A stretch of 64,000 bases of DNA, taken from contig NZ_WWCP01000032.1 of NCBI RefSeq assembly GCF_009857505.1, positions 1-64,000 of the forward strand. The letters run 5' to 3'. The notes under the pieces were generated by a model that was not told where the DNA came from, made no database searches, and worked only from the letters and a program-made list of their open reading frames with translations. The translations under genes and the position numbers were made by a program. The stretch comes from Duganella lactea (GTDB lineage Bacteria; Pseudomonadota; Gammaproteobacteria; Burkholderiales; Burkholderiaceae_D). This document shows, piece by piece, positions 52,254-61,301 of this stretch (its first letter is position 1; the number at the start of each line of letters is the position of its first letter).

Positions 52254-54931
52254 GCCTGCGCCGACTCCGTCAGGCGCTTCAGCTGATACAGGCGTTCGAG
52301 CGCCTCGCGCGGGGTCAGCGCGTCCGGATCGAGATCGTCCAGCGCGTCCAGCAGTTCGCGCATGGCCGGGCTGGTGGCGGCGGTCGCCGGTGCGGCCACC
52401 TCCTCGTCGTTGGCGTCGATCGACGGCGCGGCGAACAGGTCCAACTGCGGCGTGGCGTCCAGCGCCTGCGCCTCCAGCCGCGCCAGGTGCTTGCGCGCGG
52501 CCTTGATCACCGGCTGCGGCACGCCCGCCAGCTGCGCCACCTGCAAGCCGTAGCTCTGCGAGGCCGGGCCTTCCTGCACCGCGTGCAGGAACACGATGGT
52601 GTCCTTGTGCTCCACCGCCGACAGGTGCACGTTGCTGGCGGTCGGATGGTTGTCCGGCAGTTGCGTCAGCTCGAAGTAGTGGGTCGCGAACAGCGAGAAG
52701 CTGCGGCTGGTTTCAATCAAATGGCGCGCGATGGCCCAGGCCAGCGCCAGACCGTCGAAGGTCGAGGTGCCGCGGCCGATTTCGTCCATCAGCACCAGCG
52801 AGTGCTCGGTGGCGCCGTTGAGGATGGCGGCGGCCTCGGTCATCTCCACCATGAAGGTCGAGCGGCCGCCGGCCAGATCGTCGGTCGCGCCGATGCGGGT
52901 GAAGATGCGGTCGATCGGGCCGATCACCGCGCTTTGCGCCGGCACGTAGCTGCCCATGTAGGCCAGCAGCGTAATCAAGGCCACCTGGCGCATGAAGGTC
53001 GATTTACCACCCATGTTCGGGCCGGTGATCAGCAGCAGGCGGCGTTCGTCGACGAAGCGGCAGTCGTTGGCGATGAAGCGCTCGATCTGGTTTTCCACCA
53101 CCGGGTGACGGCCTTCCTTGATGTTGATGCACGACGTGGCCACCAGCTCCGGCGCACACCAGTTGTGGCGCAGCGCGTGGTCGGTGAGGGCGGTCAGCGT
53201 GTCCAGCTGCGCCAGCGCCTTGGCGATGCTCTGCAGCGTGCCGATAAACGGCGCCAGATCGCCCAGCAGTTGGTCGTACAGCATCTTCTCGCGCGCCAGC
53301 GCGCGGTCCTGGGCCGACAGCGCCTTGTCCTCGAACGCCTTCAGTTCCGGCGTGATGTAACGCTCGCAGTTCTTCAGCGTCTGGCGGCGGCGGTAGTCGT
53401 CCGGCACCTTGGTGGCCTGGCCGTTGGTGACTTCGATGTAGAAGCCGTGCACCTTGTTGTACTCCACGCGCAGGTTGGCGATGCCGGTGCGGGCGCGCTC
53501 GCGCGTCTCCAGGTCGACCAGGTACTGGCCGGCGTTCTCCGACAGGCCGCGCAGTTCATCCAGCTCGGCGTCGAAGCCGCGCGCGATGACGCCGCCGTCG
53601 CGCACCATCACCGACGGTTCCGGCATCACCGCGCGTTGCAGCAGATCGAGGCAGGTCTCCGGCGTGGCGAGGTCGGCGTGGATGGCGGCCAGCAGGCCGT
53701 CGGCGCCGCTCAGCGCGCGCTGCATGGCCTGGCGCAGCGCCGGCAATTGCGTCAGGCCGTCGCGCAGGCTGGCCAGGTCGCGCGGACGCGCCGACAGCAG
53801 CGCGATGCGGGTGGTGATGCGTTCAATGTCCGGCACCTGCGCCAGCGTGTGCGACAGCGTGCCGGTGGCGTCGGCCTGCGCCAGCGCGGCGATGGCCTGG
53901 TGGCGCGCGCGGGCCACGTTCTGGTCGCGGCGCGCGTGGTGCAGCCAGTGGCGCAGCAGGCGCGAACCCATGGCGGTGCGGCAGTGGTCCAGCAGCGAGA
54001 ACAGCGTCGGCGATTCCTGGCCGCGGATGGTTTCCGTCAGTTCCAGGTTGCGGCGGGTGGCGGCGTCGAGGCCGATGAATTCATTTTCGGTTTCGGTGGT
54101 CAGCGTGCGCACGTGCTGCAGGCCGCGCCCCTGCGTCGACTGGGCGTAGCGCAGCAGCGCGCCGGCCGCGCCGAAGGCCGCGCCCAGACCATCGGCGCCG
54201 AAGCCGGTCAGCGTCGACACGGCCAACTGGTCCAGCAGCGCCTTGTGGCCGCTGACCACGTCGAAATGCCATTCCGGCACGCGGCTGACGTGGCAGGCGG
54301 TGTATTCGTCAAACAGTTCGCCGTTGTCGCCGCGCAGGATCTCGGCCGGCGAGATGCGTTCCAGCTCCTGCTGGATGCGGCTGTTGACGGTGTGGGCGTC
54401 GCCCGAGAACTCCATCAGCCGGAGCGCGCCGCTGGCCAGCGACAGCCAAGCCAGGCCGGCGGTGGCCACCTTGCGCTGGCTGATGATGGCCAGCGCGAGC
54501 AGCGGGCGTTCCGATTTTTCCGGCAGCAGGTCGGCGTCGGTCAGCGTACCCGGCGTGACCACGCGCATCACCTTGCGTTCGACCGGGCCCTTGCTGGTGG
54601 CCGGGTCGCCGATCTGTTCGCAGATGGCGCAGGATTCGCCGATCTTGACCAGCTTGGCCAGATAGCCTTCCAGCGAATGAAACGGCACGCCCGCCATCTT
54701 GATCGGCTGACCGCCCGACGAACCGCGCGCGGTCAGCGTGATGCCGAGCAGGCGCGACGCCTTTTCGGCGTCATCGAAGAACAGCTCGTAGAAATCGCCC
54801 ATGCGGTAGAAGACCAGCATGTCCGGATGCTGGTTCTTGATGCTCAGGTACTGCTGCATCATCGGGGTCAGTTTCTCGGCGGGGCTGTGCTTGACGGCGG
54901 CGGCGTTGATTTCGTTCGGGACAGTGGTCAT
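52250..54931 (-). CDS. mutS: DNA mismatch repair protein MutS
   Basis: An 893-aa MutS. The N-terminal mismatch-binding domain has the Phe-x-Glu motif in GDFYELFFDDAE. The connector, core and clamp follow. The ATPase domain has Walker A GPNMGGKST, Walker B LVLMDEIGRGTSTFDG and the signature ATHYFELTQLPD. The C-terminal helical dimerisation tail is present. I use the ATG at 54931 (MTTVPNEIN); the frame from 54976 adds 15 improbable residues. Confidence 0.96.
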   Translation of the reverse strand: MTTVPNEINAAAVKHSPAEKLTPMMQQYLSIKNQHPDMLVFYRMGDFYELFFDDAEKASRLLGITLTARGSSGGQPIKMAGVPFHSLEGYLAKLVKIGESCAICEQIGDPATSKGPVERKVMRVVTPGTLTDADLLPEKSERPLLALAIISQRKVATAGLAWLSLASGALRLMEFSGDAHTVNSRIQQELERISPAEILRGDNGELFDEYTACHVSRVPEWHFDVVSGHKALLDQLAVSTLTGFGADGLGAAFGAAGALLRYAQSTQGRGLQHVRTLTTETENEFIGLDAATRRNLELTETIRGQESPTLFSLLDHCRTAMGSRLLRHWLHHARRDQNVARARHQAIAALAQADATGTLSHTLAQVPDIERITTRIALLSARPRDLASLRDGLTQLPALRQAMQRALSGADGLLAAIHADLATPETCLDLLQRAVMPEPSVMVRDGGVIARGFDAELDELRGLSENAGQYLVDLETRERARTGIANLRVEYNKVHGFYIEVTNGQATKVPDDYRRRQTLKNCERYITPELKAFEDKALSAQDRALAREKMLYDQLLGDLAPFIGTLQSIAKALAQLDTLTALTDHALRHNWCAPELVATSCINIKEGRHPVVENQIERFIANDCRFVDERRLLLITGPNMGGKSTFMRQVALITLLAYMGSYVPAQSAVIGPIDRIFTRIGATDDLAGGRSTFMVEMTEAAAILNGATEHSLVLMDEIGRGTSTFDGLALAWAIARHLIETSRSFSLFATHYFELTQLPDNHPTASNVHLSAVEHKDTIVFLHAVQEGPASQSYGLQVAQLAGVPQPVIKAARKHLARLEAQALDATPQLDLFAAPSIDANDEEVAAPATAATSPAMRELLDALDDLDPDALTPREALERLYQLKRLTESAQA

Positions 54932-55072
54932 TGTTTCTTCAGGCGATGCGATAAGTCTGGTGTTGCGGGAGCGCAAACCACCCCCGTGCGTAGCCCGTCA
55001 TTCTACCGCTTTCGGCGTTGAGACTGGTGAAAACGCGTTGCCGCTTCATTGGAGTAAACTGGCGTCGCCAAT

Positions 55073-55316
55073 ATGGACCTCAAGGATTCCCTGCGAATAG
55101 CTGTCGAACATGCTCGCTCGGGAGAGGATGGCTTGCTGGCGTATTCGTTTAATACGCGTCAAGGCAGTGTAATTGTACTTGCGGATGTCGCTCTGGATGG
55201 CGACACGATTATCTGCGGAAACCTATGTGTTTATGAACGGCAAAGTTCTGCAAGAGATAGCCTGGCAAGCGCTTGATAATTTTGTTTCGTCTCAAAGTCG
55301 CCGTCCGCGTCATTAA
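55073..55316 (+). pseudogene. small hypothetical gene with a frameshift
   Basis: The frame from 55073 reads MDLKDSLRIAVEHARSGEDG and stays protein-like to about 55220 (DGDTIIC). It then degenerates and stops at 55276. In another frame the sequence continues as ETYVFMNGKVLQEIAWQALDNF and stops at 55316. One inserted or lost base near 55218-55222 would give a coherent protein of about 82 aa. It is either a recently broken gene or a sequencing error. Family unknown. Confidence 0.5.
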
Positions 55317-55387
55317 ATGTGGGCGTGATGTTCGTTTGCTGGCCGGATTGACCGTAAGCATCAGCTAAACCTTATCCCGCGCGCTAC

Positions 55388-55565
55388 TTACAAATCGATG
55401 AACTTTTCAAACTGGATGATCGGCACAGTCTGTCGCGACAGCTCAGACAGAGAAACGCTGACCTCTTCAAAAACATCCCATTGGTTGAGCAGGCTCAGCG
55501 CAGCTTCAGCGGCCTCCAACTCCTCCTGAAAATCAAAGTCATGTCCGTGGCGATTCAGAGATTGC
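55388..55565 (-). pseudogene. C-terminal remnant of an unknown gene
   Basis: Downstream of the LysR stop, a minus-strand frame ending at 55388 looks protein-like (FQEELEAAEAALSLLNQWDVFEEVSVSLSELSRQ). It has no credible start of its own, and its upstream extension runs antisense-like through the LysR gene in another frame. It may be the tail of a deleted gene. Confidence 0.3.
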
Positions 55566-55571
55566 AGGCCG

Positions 55572-56495
55572 CTATTTCGCGGACAGAAGTTGCGGTAGCT
55601 TCTGCATCCTGAATGCCTCGACCACAAAATCGACAAAGGCACGGGTCTTCCCTGGCAACAGTTTCTGACTGGTGAAATACAAAGAGATCGGTCCGACGTC
55701 GCCATACCAGTTTGGCAGCAAACGCACCAGCGCACCGCTTTCCAGATGGGGCGCCGCGTGTGGGACCGGTATTAGCCCGACGCCAAGGCCCAGCACCACG
55801 GCGCGGCTGAGTGCATCCGGATCGTTGACCAGCATGACAGCCCGCTGTTTTGCTGTGACTTCAACGCCGGCGTTGTTGCGCATGACTTGCGTCCGCATGC
55901 GGCCGGTTAATGGCGAGCGCATTACGACGCCGGGGAACTCGGCAAGTCCGGCTGGATCTTTGGGACGACGCTGCCCTTGTAACAGCGCCGGCGCTGCCAC
56001 GGCAATCAGATGGATGCGCGCCAGTTCACGCGCCACCATACCCGGAGGCAGCTCGAATCCCGCGCCGATCGCCGCATCAAAACCCCCCACGATCAGGTCC
56101 AGCGGTCGGCTGTCGAACACCCAGTCGGGCGTGACGCCCGGATAACGTTGGAGAAACGCTGGCATCAGCGGCAACAAGAAATCCATACCGAAGCCCGGCG
56201 CCGCGCTCAGCTTCAACACCCCGGCCGGTTGCCCGGCATTGACCTTGATGTCGGCGATAGCTTCCTGAATGCTGTCGAGGCCTCCCTGTACGGAGAGCCG
56301 AAAACGCTCCCCCGCTTCACTCAGCGTCAGACCGCGCGTGCTGCGCGCGAACAGGCGCACGCCAAGGTTACGCTCCAACAGCGCAACGTTGCGGCTGACC
56401 GCTGCAGGTGTCAGGCCCAGTCGGCGGGCCGCAGCAGAAAAGCTGCCGCTCTCGGCACTGCGCACAAATGATTCCAGATTGGCGAGGGTTTCCAT
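55572..56495 (-). CDS. LysR-family transcriptional regulator
   Basis: A 307-aa LTTR. The winged HTH (LESFVRSAESGSFSAAARRLGLTPAAVSRNVALLERNLGVRLFARSTRGLTLSEAGERF) and the effector domain are complete. The ATG at 56495 (METLANLESF) is preferred to 56597. It is divergent from the F420-reductase-like gene, with a TTCAA-N7-TTGAA dyad 10 bases upstream of its start. It probably controls that gene and itself. Confidence 0.9.
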   Translation of the reverse strand: METLANLESFVRSAESGSFSAAARRLGLTPAAVSRNVALLERNLGVRLFARSTRGLTLSEAGERFRLSVQGGLDSIQEAIADIKVNAGQPAGVLKLSAAPGFGMDFLLPLMPAFLQRYPGVTPDWVFDSRPLDLIVGGFDAAIGAGFELPPGMVARELARIHLIAVAAPALLQGQRRPKDPAGLAEFPGVVMRSPLTGRMRTQVMRNNAGVEVTAKQRAVMLVNDPDALSRAVVLGLGVGLIPVPHAAPHLESGALVRLLPNWYGDVGPISLYFTSQKLLPGKTRAFVDFVVEAFRMQKLPQLLSAK

Positions 56496-56504
56496 AGCGT
56501 TGGC

Positions 56505-56521
56505 TTCAAGTAAAAATTGAA
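56505..56521. promoter_or_regulatory. LTTR-type dyad (TTCAA-N7-TTGAA)
   Basis: TTCAAGTAAAAATTGAA is a perfect 5-bp inverted repeat with a 7-base centre, conforming to the T-N11-A pattern, in the divergent promoter region of the LysR and F420-reductase-like genes. Confidence 0.5.
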
Positions 56522-56618
56522 ACTGATTATAGTCGATTGCTACTAACGCCATCAGCAGTGCAGCCCTAGAATTCAACTCAGAAAACGGTTTATTCACTCA
56601 ATCTTTAAAGGAAACATC

Positions 56619-57266
56619 ATGACTATTGGCATCATTGGCTCTGGCGCTCTCGGCTCCAACTTCGCCCGCATTCTCGCCAAAAAAGGGCGCTCGGCCACCA
56701 TCTCCAACAGCCGTGGCCCAGCTTCGCTGGCTGAGCTGGTCAAGGAGCTCGGTCCGTCGATCAAGGCTGGCACTGTGGAAGAGGCAGCAAGTGCCGACAT
56801 GGTGCTGATTGCGGTGCGCTGGGTCGATGCGGAAAAAGTGCTGGGCACGCTGCCCGCGTGGAACGGTCGGATTGTGATCGATGGCACCAACCCGGTGGAG
56901 TTTTTCGACCCTGCAACGTCGCCGGATGCGAACGACCCGAGCAATCCGCTCGCAGCGTACGGGATTAAGGCCGTTGATCTCGGCGGCAAGCACTCGAGTC
57001 AGATCATCCAGCAATTCGCGCCAGGCGCACGTGTCGTCAAAGCGTTTAACCACAACGACGTCAACGTGCTGACGACGCCGGAAGTCTCGGGTGGCCAGCG
57101 CGTATTGTTCTATTCGGGTGACGATGCTGCGGCGAAGGCCGAGGTGCGCGGCGTCATGGAGGCGGCCGGTTTCTTCCCGGTTGACCTCGGCTCCCTGGAC
57201 GTTGGCGGCCCGCTGGCCTCGCTGCCATTCGGTGCGCTGTCAACGCATAACTTCATCCGTATCTGA
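56619..57266 (+). CDS. NADPH-dependent F420 reductase-like oxidoreductase
   Basis: A 215-aa Rossmann protein. IGIIGSGALGSNFARILAKKG binds the dinucleotide, and ISNSRGPASL follows the second strand as in NADP-dependent enzymes. GTNPVEF, VKAFNHNDVN and LFYSGDD are blocks of the NAD(P)-binding/F420-oxidoreductase family. Since this bacterium is not expected to make F420, another substrate is likely. Preceded by AAAGGAAAC and an LTTR dyad. Confidence 0.8.
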   Translation: MTIGIIGSGALGSNFARILAKKGRSATISNSRGPASLAELVKELGPSIKAGTVEEAASADMVLIAVRWVDAEKVLGTLPAWNGRIVIDGTNPVEFFDPATSPDANDPSNPLAAYGIKAVDLGGKHSSQIIQQFAPGARVVKAFNHNDVNVLTTPEVSGGQRVLFYSGDDAAAKAEVRGVMEAAGFFPVDLGSLDVGGPLASLPFGALSTHNFIRI

Positions 57267-57278
57267 GGAAGTCAGGAT

Positions 57279-58220
57279 TCAGCGACCCTGGCGCTCCTCC
57301 TCCCAGGCTGCCAGCAGGTCAACGAACGCGCGGACCTTGGCTGGCCGATAGCGTGCCGCAGGAAACACCGCATGGATGCCGCCCGACGGCAGCAGCCATT
57401 GCGGCAGCACCGGGATCAGACGGCCGGCTGCAAGATCGCCTGCAATCGCAAAATCGGGCAACACTGACAGTCCCATCCCGCAGCAAACAGCCTCGCGCAC
57501 GGCCAGGGTGGCGTCCAGATAAACTTCGGCCTCCACCGTGACGTCCTGAGGTTCGCTTCCCTGGCGCGAGAAGCGCCATTTCCGGTGCTCAGGTAGCGCG
57601 GTATTGGCAATGAACGGTAGCGTGACAATCTGCTGCGGCTGTTGGAGCTGCGCAACGCGCGGCGCCATGCTGGCAGACGCCACCAGCAACTGCCTGAAGG
57701 TGCCGACCTGTCGTGCCTGAAGACTGGTATCGGCCAGCCAGCCGACGCGGATCGCCAGTTCAATATTGCTGTTCATAACATTCAGCGTCTGGTCGCTGAG
57801 GATGGCGTCGACTTTGCAGGCGGGGTAGCGCTGCCGGAAGGCCGCGATGACTGGCACCACGACGCCCACTCCGTAGTCAAACGGCGCCGTCAGTCGCAGT
57901 GTGCCGGACGGCTCCGCCGCGCCTTCGGCCAGCTCGTCAAACGCCTCCTCGGCCTGGCGCAAAATAAGCGCACAGCGCAAGTAGAATGCTTGTCCCGCTT
58001 CAGTCGGCTGCACCCTGCGCGTGGTGCGCACCAGCAGCGAAGTGCGGAACTCACTTTCTAACCGGGCAACCTGTTGGCTTACCACCGCTTTGGTAATCCC
58101 GAGGCGCTCTGCGGCCGCCGTGAACGAGCCGGTCTCCACCACTGCGACAAAGTAGGTGAGGCGCCGAAGATTGCCTAGCCCGCCTTGGGCAGCAGCTGAT
58201 TCATTGTATGTTTTAAGCAT
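57279..58220 (-). CDS. LysR-family transcriptional regulator
   Basis: A 313-aa LTTR. LRRLTYFVAVVETGSFTAAAERLGITKAVVSQQVARLESEFRTSLLVRTTRRVQPTEAG is a full DNA-binding domain; the effector domain ends in FVDLLAAWEEER. It belongs to the branch of LTTRs adjacent to redox or detoxification genes. Divergent from the dsbA-like operon, with two dyads in the 76-base spacer. Confidence 0.9.
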   Translation of the reverse strand: MLKTYNESAAAQGGLGNLRRLTYFVAVVETGSFTAAAERLGITKAVVSQQVARLESEFRTSLLVRTTRRVQPTEAGQAFYLRCALILRQAEEAFDELAEGAAEPSGTLRLTAPFDYGVGVVVPVIAAFRQRYPACKVDAILSDQTLNVMNSNIELAIRVGWLADTSLQARQVGTFRQLLVASASMAPRVAQLQQPQQIVTLPFIANTALPEHRKWRFSRQGSEPQDVTVEAEVYLDATLAVREAVCCGMGLSVLPDFAIAGDLAAGRLIPVLPQWLLPSGGIHAVFPAARYRPAKVRAFVDLLAAWEEERQGR

Positions 58221-58260
58221 ACATTATGTTAGGCGTAGATGTATTTTCCAGTCAATACAT
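58205..58260. promoter_or_regulatory. two inverted repeats between LysR and the DsbA-like operon
   Basis: TGTATG-N7-CATACA (58205-58223) overlaps the LysR start codon. ATGTATT-N8-AATACAT (58239-58260) lies 37 bases before the DsbA-like ATG. Both are perfect and share the TGTAT/ATACA core, so they are likely operator sites of this LTTR, with the first giving autorepression. Confidence 0.6.
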
Positions 58261-58296
58261 ACTGCGTAGAATGGCTGCATCAACTATGGAGCTCAG

Positions 58297-58935
58297 ATGG
58301 ACAAAACCGTGCACTACTTGTTCGACCCGCTGTGCGGATGGTGCTACGGCGCTGCGCCGGTGGTGTCGTCGTTGCTGAAGGTGCCTGGCCTGAACGTCAA
58401 GCTACAGCCGACCGGTCTTTTTTCCGGCGCGGGCGCCAGACCGATGGACGCTGCCTTCGCCGCCTTTGCCTGGTCCAACGATCAGCGTATTCTGAGCATG
58501 ACGGGGCAGCCTTTTTCGGCGCAATATCGTGAGCATGTCCTGGCTGGACGCTCGCAGATGTTTGATAGCGGTCCGGCGACGCTGGCGCTGACCGCCGTGT
58601 CCCTGACCGCCCCTACGCAAGCGTTCGATGCACTGAAGGCGATCCAGCATGCGCGTTACGTCGACGGTAGCGATGTCACGTCGTTGGCGGTTCTGGCGGA
58701 TTTGCTATGGGCGTTGGGACTCGCAGACGCCGCCGCGCAGCTATCGCAGCTTGATGCTGCGCTGCTCAGTGCATGTCGATCCAGCGTAGCGCAGGCGCAG
58801 CGATTGATGCAGGCGTTGGGCGCCCGTGGCGTACCCACCCTGGTGCTTGAGTCCGGTGGCAGGCGTCAGATGCTCAATCTTGATCCGGGAAATTCAGATC
58901 CACAGGCGCTACTGCGCCAAATCGCAGCGGCCTAA
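58297..58935 (+). CDS. DsbA-family thioredoxin-like protein
   Basis: A 212-aa protein without signal peptide, thus cytosolic. The redox motif is CGWC (FDPLCGWCYGAAP) near residue 13, followed by the DsbA helical insertion and the cis-Pro loop GARGVPTLVLES. This is the FrnE/HCCA-like branch of DsbA proteins, often used as oxidoreductases or isomerases in catabolic or stress operons. It is first of three genes. Confidence 0.85.
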   Translation: MDKTVHYLFDPLCGWCYGAAPVVSSLLKVPGLNVKLQPTGLFSGAGARPMDAAFAAFAWSNDQRILSMTGQPFSAQYREHVLAGRSQMFDSGPATLALTAVSLTAPTQAFDALKAIQHARYVDGSDVTSLAVLADLLWALGLADAAAQLSQLDAALLSACRSSVAQAQRLMQALGARGVPTLVLESGGRRQMLNLDPGNSDPQALLRQIAAA

Positions 58936-58963
58936 CCACAACCATCAACCAGGAGAACATCTC

Positions 58964-59785
58964 ATGACTGCAACTACCAAACTGAAGTGGAAGCATTTTC
59001 CCGCTGGCGAGCATGGCTTTTTTCGCGCGCCTGTGCTGATTTCCGGCACACGCGAGGCGGTGCTGATTGATGGCGGCTTCACGCGGTCTGACGGCCTGGC
59101 CGTGGCCGATGCCATCAAGGCCAGCGGCAAGCAACTCACCACCATCTACATCAGCCAAAGCGATCCCGACTACTACTTCAGCCTGCAGCCTATCGTGGCT
59201 GCTTTTCCTGAAGCCAAGGTCATCGCAGCGTCAGCCACCATCACTGCCATCCAGGCCAACGTCGGGAAGAAACTGGCGACCTGGGGGCCGCAGCTGAAAC
59301 AGAATGGCCCACAAAGCCTCAAGGATATTGTGATGCCGGAAGCCTTTGACGGCGCGACGCTGACGCTGGAAGGGCAGACGATGGAGGTCGTCGACGCCGA
59401 CGGTTTGGCAAATCGCCGCTACCTTTGGGTACCTTCGCTGAACGCCATCTTTGGCGGCGTGCTGGTGTTTTCCGGCGTACATGTCTGGACTGCGGATACC
59501 CAAGGTGCGGCAGCCCGTGCAGCGTGGCGGCAGAATCTCGATACCATGGCAGCGCGCCTGCCTGCCGTCGTCGTGCCAGGCCACATGGCCGAGGGCGAGG
59601 CGGTGGACGCCAGCGCGATCAGCTATACCCGCGACTATCTGGTGGCATTTGAGGAGGAATTGCTCAAAGCCGCCGACAGCAGCGCGCTGATTGCCGCCAT
59701 GACCCAACGCTACCCGAACGCTGGCATGGCCGTTGCTCTACAGATCGGCGCCAAGGTCGCCACCGGCGAAATGCAGTGGGGGTAA
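58964..59785 (+). CDS. MBL-fold protein with altered metal motif
   Basis: A 273-aa metallo-beta-lactamase-fold protein. FFRAPVLISGTREAVLIDGGFTRSDG and VVPGHMAEGE fit the fold. The HxHxDH region reads ISQSDPDYYFS, where relatives commonly have SHGDPDYYFG, so the first metal-binding His is Gln here. The C-terminal acid and His motifs remain. Activity is therefore doubtful or altered. The ATG at 58964 has AGGAGAACATCTC upstream. Middle gene of the operon. Confidence 0.75.
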   Translation: MTATTKLKWKHFPAGEHGFFRAPVLISGTREAVLIDGGFTRSDGLAVADAIKASGKQLTTIYISQSDPDYYFSLQPIVAAFPEAKVIAASATITAIQANVGKKLATWGPQLKQNGPQSLKDIVMPEAFDGATLTLEGQTMEVVDADGLANRRYLWVPSLNAIFGGVLVFSGVHVWTADTQGAAARAAWRQNLDTMAARLPAVVVPGHMAEGEAVDASAISYTRDYLVAFEEELLKAADSSALIAAMTQRYPNAGMAVALQIGAKVATGEMQWG

Positions 59786-59789
59786 GCCC

Positions 59790-60191
59790 ATGAAAACCAA
59801 GATTGACATTGTCCGTTCGCATTACGAAGCATCGGCACGGGGGGATATCGACGCGATGATGGCCGATGTGTCGCCGCAAGTGCGCTGGACCGAGATGGCA
59901 GGCTTTCCGTGCGCCGGTACCTGGATCGGTCCGCAAGCGGTGGTAGAGAACGTGTTCGCCGTGCTGGGCAAGGAATGGATCGGCTACCGCTTCGAACTGC
60001 AAAGCCTGATCGACGGCGGCGACCACGTTGTCGGGGTAGGAACCTACCACGGTATCTACCGCGCCACGGCCAAGGCAATGCAAGCGCGCGTGGTCCACCT
60101 GTGGACGCTGAAAGAAGGGCAAGTCGTGACCTTCGAACAGTTCACGGACACCTTGCTGGTCAACCAGGCGATGAGGGCGGAGCGGGACTAA
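59790..60191 (+). CDS. SnoaL-like/NTF2-fold protein
   Basis: A 133-aa protein of the NTF2/ketosteroid-isomerase-like fold. KIDIVRSHYEASARGDIDAMMADVSPQVRWTEMAGFPCAGTWIGPQAVVENVF is the opening cone helix and first strand; VGVGTYHGIYRATAKAMQARVVHLWTLKEGQVVTFEQFTDTLL forms the sheet. Starts 4 bases after the MBL-fold gene's stop. Family members act on small ligands; no catalytic assignment is possible. Confidence 0.82.
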   Translation: MKTKIDIVRSHYEASARGDIDAMMADVSPQVRWTEMAGFPCAGTWIGPQAVVENVFAVLGKEWIGYRFELQSLIDGGDHVVGVGTYHGIYRATAKAMQARVVHLWTLKEGQVVTFEQFTDTLLVNQAMRAERD

Positions 60192-60233
60192 TACCATCCA
60201 GTTACCGTCGAGCTGAATGGAGAGCACGTGACC

Positions 60234-60708
60234 TTAAAACCGTGCTTCCATAAATTGAATAAACGCGCGAACGCGCGGATGGAGCTGCTTGCGTTCTTGA
60301 TACAGCAGATACGGAGGTTCCTTGGCAGGCGGGCGGAATTTTTCCAGAACCGCGACGAGACGTCCTGCGTGCAGGTCATCACGAACGTGAAATTCCGCCA
60401 GCCTTACCAGTCCCAAGCCATGACGGGCAAGCGCTAACCGCATATCGCCAAGGTTGGCGCCTGCCTTACCGGTTACGGTGATTAACTTTTTCTCGCCCAG
60501 GTCGATTACAGGCAATCGTGCCAGTCCTGGCGCTGGCTGATGTTCAGGCAGTTGTGTTGCGCAAGATCCTCAGGGGTGTCTCGGGGATGCCGTGGCGCGC
60601 CAGGTAGCTCGAGGCGGGCGATAAATTTAAGCGGCGCCCCGCAGCCGAGAAACTGCCGGTTTCGACGGCCGCCAGGAATACTGCCAATTCGTCTCTGAAC
60701 GCACCCAT
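60234..60708 (-). pseudogene. LysR-family regulator, internally deleted and frameshifted
   Basis: The gene begins MGAFRDELAVFLAAVETGSFSAAGRRLNLSPASS, the first half of an LTTR HTH. It jumps straight to effector-domain sequence (YLARHGIPETPEDLAQHNCL), missing some 130 residues. Two frameshifts follow (near 60560 and 60510) before the C-terminal part (PVIDLGEKKLITVTGKAG...VRAFIQFMEARF). It cannot encode a functional regulator. Divergent from the cupin remnant, which it probably once controlled. Confidence 0.75.
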
Positions 60709-60711
60709 CCG

Positions 60712-61100
60712 AGTACCCCGGTCGGCTTCGCACAACCTCTGCCACGCCTGGCCATTCAAGATCTGGTCGTCTCTGAGGCCGTGCCTGAAGATGAGCGCGA
60801 GTGGGTTCCGCAGCCACCGAACGTCTGGTTCCGTTCACTGATACTGGACGTTACCCAAGGATATTTGGTGAACGTCTTGCGTGTACGGAAAAGCGGTGTC
60901 TTGTCGCGCCAATACCCGGAGAAATCCACACGCCGGATGTGCCGGACGACGTCAGCGGGATGATGACGCTGTGCCATGTCACTGGTGCATATAGCTCCCT
61001 TGACGAGCAAGGCCGTCCAGCAGGCGACGAAGACGTTTTCACCAGGCGCGAAGCAGCGATCAAGCATTACGAGGGGGGGCGGTCTGGGAACCGACTAGAT
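60712..61100 (+). pseudogene. cupin dioxygenase (2,4'-dihydroxyacetophenone dioxygenase-like) remnant
   Basis: The N-terminal part reads LAIQDLVVSEAVPEDEREWVPQPPNVWFRSL...VRKSGVLSRQ. After about 60911 the matching C-terminal part continues in another frame (GEIHTPDVPDDVSGMMTLCHVTGAYSSLDEQGRPAGDEDVFTRREAAIKHYE). The cupin metal-binding middle is missing and there is no start codon. The family cleaves hydroxyacetophenones or serves related aromatic pathways. With the neighbouring LysR wreck it is a decayed catabolic locus. Confidence 0.7.
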
Positions 61101-61301
61101 CCGTCGCTTTATTCGCTGTGGCTGACGTCAAGGCTCGCGCGATCTGAGTTTTTGTCGCTTGGCGGCGCGAGGTGGCGAACTCACGGGAACTTCAGGCGAT
61201 CGCCTGGCAGGTCTTGCAAGACTTGAACGCCGCGCGGCAGCCGCGCCAGGTGGGCGGCGGGCGTTAGCCGCCCACCTGACCCCGCTAACGATGGCCGGCC
61301 G

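Noticed and set aside
52223..55021. 932-codon plus-strand frame opposite mutS
   Set aside because: Antisense shadow of GC-rich codon usage; mutS on the other strand has all family motifs. The same holds for long frames opposite pyrG, the heme receptor and dapA.
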